From Ostreococcus mediterraneus (taxonomy: Eukaryota; Chlorophyta; Mamiellophyceae; Mamiellales; Bathycoccaceae), in assembly GCA_012295225.1 (NCBI GenBank), contig WMKK01000002.1, positions 609,949-673,948 of the forward strand: a stretch of DNA of 64,000 nt, written 5' to 3'. Position 1 is the stretch's first letter, and each line of letters starts with the position of its first letter. Shown piece after piece: positions 58,558-64,000 of this stretch. Both the position numbers and the translations under genes were made by a program. Below the pieces are notes generated by a model that made no database searches, was not told the DNA's origin, and saw only the letters and a list, made by a program, of their open reading frames with translations.

Positions 58558-58620
58558 TACACTGTGTATACGAGTGCATAAGGACCGTCCGGGATCACCA
58601 CACTGGGGTTCATCGGACGA
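58558..58620 (-). repeat. Dispersed element, copy 2
   Basis: This is the reverse-oriented partner of 40616-40681, 63 bp long, with a 20-bp identical core (TGATCCCGGACGGTCCTTAT on the minus strand) and only in-frame length differences. In both places the TCGTCCG end faces the nearer of the two divergent genes. Confidence 0.6.
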
Positions 58621-58833
58621 TATACGCACGCGGTCGGACATTCGGACACTCGGACACGCGGTTGGACGCGCGACGTAACGCACGTCGACATCGGCGTCGG
58701 TGCGTTACATCGCGTCGCGCGATGGAGGCGCGGTGGGCGGATGCGCGCGAGATGCGCAAGGTGTACGAGAACCAGGCGCGAGGGGTGAAGTGCGTGAGAT
58801 GCGTGCTCGCGATGCGCGCGGTGGACGTCGCGT

Positions 58834-58932
58834 GATGACGACGATGACGACGATGATGATGATGATGATGATGATTTTCGCGGCGCGCGCGACGGCCGCG
58901 GCGGTTGGTTGATTGATTGATTGATTGATTGA
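58834..58932. repeat. (GAT/GAC)n and (TTGA)n microsatellites
   Basis: Two short arrays: GATGAC/GAT units at 58834-58876 and about six TTGA units at 58907-58932. The second ends in TTGACTGACGACG, a good match to a branch-point sequence followed by CACAG at 58960-58964, so this stretch could be the end of an intron in the 5' part of the next gene. Confidence 0.7.
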
Positions 58933-58950
58933 CTGACGACGACGCGCCGG

Positions 58951-60699
58951 ATGATGACGCACAGGGAACGCATGGCGCGCGCGAGAGGGGTGACGTTGAA
59001 GTCGCAACGCGATGCGAGCGCGAAGGCGACGTATGAGGAGGCGATGACGCGTGAGCCGCGGACGCCTCCGCCGCGCGCGCCGTCGGCGGAGGAAGGCGAC
59101 GCGCGACGCGAGGACGACGAAGCGACGGCGATGGAGCTCACGCTGGTGGATACGTACGCGAAAGAGGCGAGGAGAACGCCGGTGGAGATGATTGATGAGA
59201 GTACGGCGGCGGCGAAGCTTCGTAAGCGTGGGAACGCGGCGATGCGTGTCGGTGATTTCGCGCTCGCGCAAGCCACGTACGCCGAAGCGCTCGACGCCGT
59301 GGATGATGACGACGCGAATATGCGCGCGGTGTTGTTTTGTAATCGCGCGTTGGCGTATCATAAAATGGATGAATATGAAGCCGCGATTTGCGACGCGAAG
59401 TGTGCGGAGGAGCTCGCACCGGCGTGGAGTAAGCCAAAAAGGCGCTTGGCCGAGGCGTGCGCTCGACTGGGCTCGTACGCGCTCGCGACGGCGTACGCTC
59501 GTCAAGGCGAAAGTCTCGAGCTCGCGGAGAAGAATTTCAGCAAGTCATTTAGAGACGTTTTGGATGACATCGCCATCGCCGCCGCAGAAGATGGCTCCAT
59601 AGCGGGGTTTGATGGGAGGCTCATTTTTGTTCGAAGCGCCGGCGAGGACGCGTGGCTCGGCAAGGAGGCGCCGACAAACGCCGCGTTCGATGAACTCGAA
59701 GAAGAAGCCGTCGATCCCATGTTCGCCAGAGGCAGCGGCGGCGACAATGGTGACGGTGTGCTCAACAAGCCAATACACGCGAAATCTTTACGCGACGCCG
59801 TGGACATCGCGCACGATGGCGATCGAATTTTACTCTTGCGCGGAGCGCACAATGGACTGGGCGAAGTCGTCGAAATCAACAAGCGCGTCATTATTCGCGG
59901 TGAAGGCGCGCTCAGAGACGCCGTGGTGGATTGCCGAAACAACAGCCCACTGTTCCGAATCAAACGGTCGTGTGTGATACAAAATCTGGATATCGATTTC
60001 ACGGGATTCAGCGAATCCGTGCGCGTGCTCGGGGACGAGCGCGTCAAGCCGTTGATTGAAAATTGCATCATCAAGTCCAGCGGAGGCGACGGCATCGTGC
60101 TCGGTGGCCAAGCCGCGCCGACGTTTCGAAATTGCATCATCACGGGCAAGAAATCATGTGTGCGTGTGTATGCCAAAGCAGCGCCGACGCTGATTGATTG
60201 CAACATCACCGCGGCTGACTTGCAAGGCGTGCTCGCGATGAAGACGTCGCGCGTGATTTTGCACGGGTGCGCGATTCAAGCGAATAAAGAAGATGGCCTC
60301 GTCGCCATGGAGAGCGCTAACGTTGTGTTGACGAAATGCTTGGTGCAGGATAACCTTGGACCGGGCATCGATGTGTCGCAGAACGCCAAGGCGGTGCTGA
60401 CTGATTGTGACATCGACGCTAACGTGGGCGGATTGTGGCTGTGGGACGACGCCACGGCGCACGCGACGAGGTGCTCGATGAATGGTGGAAAGTCGCACGC
60501 GGTTCTGATTGATACGAACGCGCGTGCAAACTGTCGCGCATGTGATATTTTAGGCACCGTCCACGCATCTGAGACTGCCATGCGCGCTGTTCGAGGGCAA
60601 GACACGACGGTGCGCGAGGCCGACGTCCCGACGACGTTGCCTCGAGAGCTCGCGGGCGCGTTCAAATTTGACCCGTGTGCGTTCACGCGCAAACAATAA
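58951..60699 (+). CDS. TPR + right-handed parallel beta-helix protein
   Basis: The 582-aa protein has a charged N-terminus, then TPR motifs at about 86-204 (AAKLRKRGNAAMRVGDFALA; MRAVLFCNRALAYHKMDEYE; AWSKPKRRLAEACARLGSYA) as in Hsp70/Hsp90 co-chaperones. From ~270 it has PbH1 repeats: SLRDAVDIAHDGDRILLLRG, VKPLIENCIIKSSGGDGIVL, APTFRNCIITGKKSCVRVYA, APTLIDCNITAADLQGVLAM and further turns. This resembles the carbohydrate-binding/CASH beta-helix of FBXO11-type proteins, but the F-box is replaced by TPRs. No pectin lyase catalytic site is visible, so a binding or adaptor role is likely. The start could be 58951 or 58972, or an exon further upstream. Confidence 0.82.
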   Translation: MMTHRERMARARGVTLKSQRDASAKATYEEAMTREPRTPPPRAPSAEEGDARREDDEATAMELTLVDTYAKEARRTPVEMIDESTAAAKLRKRGNAAMRVGDFALAQATYAEALDAVDDDDANMRAVLFCNRALAYHKMDEYEAAICDAKCAEELAPAWSKPKRRLAEACARLGSYALATAYARQGESLELAEKNFSKSFRDVLDDIAIAAAEDGSIAGFDGRLIFVRSAGEDAWLGKEAPTNAAFDELEEEAVDPMFARGSGGDNGDGVLNKPIHAKSLRDAVDIAHDGDRILLLRGAHNGLGEVVEINKRVIIRGEGALRDAVVDCRNNSPLFRIKRSCVIQNLDIDFTGFSESVRVLGDERVKPLIENCIIKSSGGDGIVLGGQAAPTFRNCIITGKKSCVRVYAKAAPTLIDCNITAADLQGVLAMKTSRVILHGCAIQANKEDGLVAMESANVVLTKCLVQDNLGPGIDVSQNAKAVLTDCDIDANVGGLWLWDDATAHATRCSMNGGKSHAVLIDTNARANCRACDILGTVHASETAMRAVRGQDTTVREADVPTTLPRELAGAFKFDPCAFTRKQ

Positions 60700-60740
60700 A
60701 TACATAGTATACACAACATCACTACAACAATAACAGCGCG

Positions 60741-61343
60741 TCAATCAAATCCATAGTCACCCCCGGCGGCGTCGAGCAATGACTTCTCGTCGTCTTTCGA
60801 GCTCGCCTCGACGCGCTTGCGTCGCTTCGCGCCGCTTTCCGCCACCGCCGTCTCGTCTTCAACCACCGCCACCGTCGCGCGCCGCGCCGTTCGATCTGCA
60901 TCACGCAACGCTTGTTTTGCCTCCATGTACCTCGCCTTGCTCAACGCCGCCTCCTCTCGACTCTTCTGCCGCCGCTCCTCCGCCTCAGCCGCTTTGGCCG
61001 CCGCCGCCTCCAGCGCCTTCCCGCACGTCGCATCCAACCCCGCGCCCGCCTTATATCTCAGCTCCGCGCTCTCCGCCGCATCATACCGCCCATCGTGCGC
61101 CCCATCGCGCGCGCCTTTCCCCCACGCCGTCGCACCGACGTCGCCCGCGCGAGCGAGCGCCAACACGCTCGCGCCCGCGCGAAACCCGTGTCGCTTGATC
61201 GCCTCATAATCCACCGCCTTGCTCGCCGCCGACGCCTCGCTCGCGCCCGCGCGCGGTGCGGCACCATCACGCGCGGCCTCGTCGTCGTCCTCGTCGTCGC
61301 TATCGCTCGATATCGCGCCGAGCGCATCCATGGTGAACGCCAT
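60741..61343 (-). CDS. Small acidic/coiled-coil protein of unknown function
   Basis: The 200-aa protein starts MAFTMDALGAISSDSDDEDD, an acidic Ser-rich leader. It has VDYEAIKRHGFRAGASVLAL in the middle, then an Ala/Glu/Lys-rich predicted coiled coil (KALEAAAAKAAEAEERRQKS) and a C-terminus with GAKRRKRVEASSKDDEKSLL and GGDYGFD. The leader and KRRKR cluster suggest a nuclear protein with CK2-type sites, possibly RNA-processing related. I do not recognise a named family. It converges on the TPR/beta-helix gene with 41 bp between them. Confidence 0.65.
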   Translation of the reverse strand: MAFTMDALGAISSDSDDEDDDEAARDGAAPRAGASEASAASKAVDYEAIKRHGFRAGASVLALARAGDVGATAWGKGARDGAHDGRYDAAESAELRYKAGAGLDATCGKALEAAAAKAAEAEERRQKSREEAALSKARYMEAKQALRDADRTARRATVAVVEDETAVAESGAKRRKRVEASSKDDEKSLLDAAGGDYGFD

Positions 61344-61802
61344 CGGGCGACGGCGAATGCGGGCACGGCGACCGTCGACAGCCTTCGCGCCTGATCGATG
61401 TCTCGTGTCTTTCGATGCGACAAACGATCGATGCGCGATATCGATCGGCGCCGCGAGACGAAAGGCGACCGCGCCATGTTAATCGTCACCGCGCACTCGA
61501 TAAAAAGTCAAGTTCGGACATTCGGATAGTACTGTAGAATAATAAAGTCTGTGTGAGGCATAGAACGGATACATCGAGCATTGCGTGAGTCAGCACGTCG
61601 CGCGCGCGCGCGCATTCGCGCGGCACACCGCGCCGGCGACGGCGGCGACGGCGCGCGCACACGCGGCGATCGCACGAGATAATATTTTTGTATCTCCGTC
61701 GCGCGGCGCTCGGATCGTGCGTCGGTCGCGAGCGCGCGAAAGACTGCGGGACAGGCAAAAAGTGCATAACGCGTCCGCGTCAGCGCGCGTCAGCATTCAT
61801 TC
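61344..61802. other. Divergent intergenic region
   Basis: About 459 bp between a minus-strand and a plus-strand gene. It contains an AT-richer stretch (61495-61580) with GTTCGGACATTCGGATAGTAC, which shares the GGACATTCGG motif with 58636-58645, and an alternating CG run (61600-61620). Frames crossing it are low-complexity. It probably holds both promoters. Confidence 0.4.
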
Positions 61803-62441
61803 ATGGCGCTCGATGTCGCCGCGCCGCTGCCGACGCCGCGCTTGGATGCCGAGGCGATGGTTAAATGCGCGGTGAAAAATACAGCGCACGCGTTCTCGCG
61901 CGATGCGCGCCCCGAGCATAAGCGACGGCGCGGGTCGTCGAGCGAACACAAGTGCGTGCACTTTTCGGTGCTGCTGCACACCGTCATCGGTCACGCGGAC
62001 GCGGATGTCGACCGCACGCCTCGAGGAGAGCCGGCGAGGTGTTCGTGCTGTGGTTTACACGTCGTCGGGTACGCGTTTGGGTGTGCGCCGTGCGCGGGAG
62101 TGATGGAGAGGTTTGAGTTGTGTGCGATGTGTTTCGGCGCGCACGCGCATCTGAGTCAGAGGACGACGCAGACGAGCGACGAAACGGACGCGAACGTCGT
62201 CGCGAGTTCGTCCCTCATGGGGTTTCGCGTGCACGATCATCCGCCGCAGTGTTTTATTAGGACTGGGGATGACGATCAGATGGCGCTGGACGAGATTTTG
62301 AGCGATCGGAGAAACTTGATGGTAAACGGACGCGGGTCGGCGGAGGAGGATGTCGAGGCGACGTCGCCCGCGAAAACGCTGTCGCGTGCGAGCAGTGGGC
62401 GATCGAGCGATGAGGCGTTTGACGCCACGACGACGGTGTGA
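61803..62441 (+). CDS. Cys/His-rich protein with ZZ-like zinc-binding region
   Basis: The 212-aa protein has a Cys/His-rich middle (residues ~78-155): CSCCGLHVVGYAFGCAPCAG, FELCAMCFGAHAHLS, then HDHPPQCFIR. The spacing (C-x2-C ... C-x2-C ... C-x2-C ... H ... H) resembles a ZZ or cross-brace zinc finger, with FELC-x2-C like the ZZ core YDLC-x2-C. The preceding region has HKCVHFSVLLHTVIGH. The C-terminus is Ser/Thr/Glu-rich and probably disordered. A protein-protein interaction role is likely; no enzyme motif is present. The assignment to ZZ is tentative, because some Cys positions do not fit the standard pattern. Confidence 0.7.
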   Translation: MALDVAAPLPTPRLDAEAMVKCAVKNTAHAFSRDARPEHKRRRGSSSEHKCVHFSVLLHTVIGHADADVDRTPRGEPARCSCCGLHVVGYAFGCAPCAGVMERFELCAMCFGAHAHLSQRTTQTSDETDANVVASSSLMGFRVHDHPPQCFIRTGDDDQMALDEILSDRRNLMVNGRGSAEEDVEATSPAKTLSRASSGRSSDEAFDATTTV

Positions 62442-62516
62442 TGATTCTTTCTTTCTCTTTTTTGTTTAGTTGTATATTGTATGTAGATCTCGTGTAAAAG
62501 ATGTTTTGACTCATGA

Positions 62517-63938
62517 CTAGGACGCCGACGCCTTTGACGCCGCACGACCGCGCGCTATGGCGAGGTCAAACATGCGCTTTAATTCGGCTGAATCGCCGTC
62601 GATTTGTAAACCTTCGAAAAATGCTAACGCGGCGTCTTCGTACTCGTTCAATGCGAGTGCGGCTTCGCCTTCGCGGTACCACGCCTTGACGAACATCGGG
62701 TCGAGCGCGCGCGAGTTTTTCGCGTCGGCTTTGGCGTCGGCGTAGGATTTAAGTTTAAGCCTCGCTGCCGCACGATTGGCCCATGTTTTCGCACACGACC
62801 CGTCCTGTGCAAGTGATTCAGTGTATGCCTTCTCTGCACCATTGTAGTCGCCAGCGACGAACATTTCGTTCCCTTGACGTCGCGTTTTCTCCGCCGCCGC
62901 CGAGTCCTTGACGGCGAAGGCATCCGTCGTCGACGCCGCCGGAGGCGCGTTCGATGTCGATGTCGCCCTGTCATCGTTCTGCATCGCCTCGAGCTGCGCC
63001 GCCACGTGCTTAATCACACCATCCGATGTCCATGCAATGCCCTCGTCGGGCGTCGTGCGAGGTAATAACAACTCTACAACGCTCCGACGTTTCGTCGCCG
63101 CCGCCGCGTGCACCGCCTTCAACCCGCTCGAATCCGCGACGTCGGCGTCCGCACCCGCGTCGAGCAACACTCGCGCCATCGCCTCGGCGCATCTCTCCGT
63201 ATTCATATGCGCGGCAGCAATATGTAACGGCGTCATATTTCCTTGCGGTGTCGCGTTCACATCGGCGCCGGCGGCGATTAATACCCGCACGCTCTCGACG
63301 TCGCCCGAAGCGCACGCAAACGTCACGACGCTCGCGCCCCCGTCTCGCATCGTCGCCTTCACACTCGCGCCGTGCTTAAGAAGCTCTTCAAGCATCCCCG
63401 AACACCCTCGCATGGCAGCCACGATCAATGGCGTGCCCACATTCTCGCACTTTTGCTCGATGGCGTTCGAAATGTCCAACCCGTACGTCCCAGAGCTCAA
63501 CGCCTCGAGCGCTCGAGCGCACGTCTCGCGTGAGCTCGCGAATCCTCCTTGCACACTTCCCATGACCATCTGATGCAACACTCCCGCCCCAGAGCTCGTG
63601 CGTGCCTTAGCATCGGCACCGAGCGCGATGAACGCGCGAACGGCATCGATCGCGCCCATGGATGCGGCAGTCATGAGCGGCGTAAAGCCCTCGTCGTCTC
63701 TCGCGTCGGCGTCGCACCCGAGCTCACTCACGAGAGCGCGTATTATCGCCACGTCCCCTCGCGCCGCGGCGGTGTGCGCGCAGCGCCGACCGCGTTCATC
63801 GCGAATCTCTGCAATCGCGCTCGCGCCCGAGGCGAACGCGGTCGACGCGCGGCGCAGGTCGTCGACGGAGCCGCGCTGGACCGCCGCCATGAGCGACTGC
63901 AGCGCCTCGAGGTCGTTCGCTTTCGGTGTCGACGACAT
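62517..63938 (-). CDS. Ankyrin-repeat + TPR protein
   Basis: The 473-aa protein has about seven ankyrin repeats in residues 1-310 (GRRCAHTAAARGDVAIIRAL; GFTPLMTAASMGAIDAVRAF; NMTPLHIAAAHMNTERCAEA), an acidic/Ala linker, and a C-terminal TPR triplet at about 350-465 (KTRRQGNEMFVAGDYNGAEK; CAKTWANRAAARLKLKSYAD; FVKAWYREGEAALALNEYED). This ankyrin-TPR layout is like plant TPR proteins that bind Hsp70/Hsp90 C-termini and like animal ANKRD/TTC co-chaperone proteins. No catalytic motif is present. The start at 63938 (MSSTPKANDLEALQSL) is the natural one. Confidence 0.9.
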   Translation of the reverse strand: MSSTPKANDLEALQSLMAAVQRGSVDDLRRASTAFASGASAIAEIRDERGRRCAHTAAARGDVAIIRALVSELGCDADARDDEGFTPLMTAASMGAIDAVRAFIALGADAKARTSSGAGVLHQMVMGSVQGGFASSRETCARALEALSSGTYGLDISNAIEQKCENVGTPLIVAAMRGCSGMLEELLKHGASVKATMRDGGASVVTFACASGDVESVRVLIAAGADVNATPQGNMTPLHIAAAHMNTERCAEAMARVLLDAGADADVADSSGLKAVHAAAATKRRSVVELLLPRTTPDEGIAWTSDGVIKHVAAQLEAMQNDDRATSTSNAPPAASTTDAFAVKDSAAAEKTRRQGNEMFVAGDYNGAEKAYTESLAQDGSCAKTWANRAAARLKLKSYADAKADAKNSRALDPMFVKAWYREGEAALALNEYEDAALAFFEGLQIDGDSAELKRMFDLAIARGRAASKASAS

Positions 63939-63960
63939 GCGTGCGCGGCGTCGACGTCGG

Positions 63961-64000
63961 GTGACGGATGACGGGTGACGGGTGACGGGTGACGGGTGTG
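63961..64000. repeat. 7-bp minisatellite (GTGACGG)n at window end
   Basis: Five consecutive 7-bp units, GTGACGG with one ATGACGG variant, at 63961-63995, then GTGTG at the edge. The array may continue beyond the window. It starts 22 bp upstream of the ankyrin-TPR gene's ATG, so it is in that gene's promoter or 5' UTR. Confidence 0.85.

Larger units (their letters stand above)
57759..58950. other. Largest intergenic region: repeats and motif clusters, no gene supported
   Basis: About 1.2 kb separates the B-box/CCT gene (-) from the TPR/beta-helix gene (+). From left to right: a GC-rich simple-repeat cluster (57818-57958); an AT-richer patch (58030-58250) with the inverted repeat CGAGAGAGGCGTCTCTCG at about 58232-58250; four CGTGACTCG motifs; copy 2 of a dispersed element; CGGACAC-type short repeats (58634-58660); and microsatellites near 58834-58932. 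A start-like frame at 58722 (MEARWADAREMRKVYENQ) may be an upstream exon of the next gene, but I cannot join it in the right phase. Confidence 0.55.

Noticed and set aside
58722-58834. Possible upstream exon beginning MEARWADAREMRKVYENQ for the TPR/beta-helix gene
   Set aside because: Coding character is suggestive, but none of the visible GT donors gives the phase needed at the CACAG acceptor near 58964.

Overview
The window looks like nuclear DNA of a picoeukaryotic green alga of the Mamiellophyceae, most like Ostreococcus. The grounds are very dense gene packing (often 40-200 bp between genes), high GC, many plastid-targeted proteins, few and short GT-AG introns (109-255 bp) near the 5' ends of genes, and plant-type gene families: a CONSTANS-like B-box/CCT protein, plant-type p300/CBP acetyltransferase, plastid sigma factor, acyl-ACP desaturase and BEACH/WD40 giant. 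This placement is from pattern recognition only. I see no prokaryotic operon, CRISPR array, rRNA, convincing tRNA or intact mobile element.

Layout. 1-8 kb: partial Mu-like GST (-), spliced plastid protein with a duplicated motif, small unknown gene, an adenylation-carrier-ankyrin protein, small basic protein (-), DNAJC9-like chaperone, WD40 protein (-). 8-14.3 kb: secreted IPT/TIG plus beta-helix-like protein, two small proteins, EF-hand membrane protein. 14.3-24.1 kb: a 2,989-aa BEACH/WD40 protein and a basic coiled-coil protein. 24.2-31 kb: two tandem minus-strand genes of transcription and chromatin, a TFIIIC TPR subunit and p300/CBP-type HAC, whose N-terminal KIX domain appears only when two upstream exons are joined. 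31.5-38.6 kb: plastid CDP-DAG synthase, an OMS1/METTL7-like methyltransferase, telomerase reverse transcriptase (two exons) and an RRM/CCCH RNA-binding protein. 39-43.6 kb: cytochrome b5-fused front-end desaturase, plastid stearoyl-ACP desaturase, adenylate kinase. 43.7-52.5 kb: gamma-tubulin complex protein, ABCG half-transporter, malic enzyme, sigma-70 factor. 52.6-57.8 kb: putative lumen protein, UPF0126 membrane protein, SlyD-like FKBP, glycolipid transfer protein, B-box/CCT regulator. 57.8-58.95 kb: repeat-rich intergenic region, the largest gene-poor stretch. 59-64 kb: TPR/parallel-beta-helix protein, small unknown protein, ZZ-like Cys-rich protein, ankyrin-TPR protein, then a 7-bp minisatellite.

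The genes are mostly unrelated housekeeping and plastid functions. Many are divergent pairs that must share short promoters (for example 92 bp between the methyltransferase and TERT). A loose lipid theme (CDP-DAG synthase, two desaturases, glycolipid transfer protein) is probably chance. The most unusual items are the A-PCP-ankyrin protein, the KIX-bearing HAC, a malic enzyme with a twin-arginine lumen-like leader, the phage-like Gly-rich repeats in the IPT protein, and a 65-bp element present once in each of two divergent intergenic regions beside CGTGACTCG-type motifs. I found no clear evidence of a wholly new multi-gene system.
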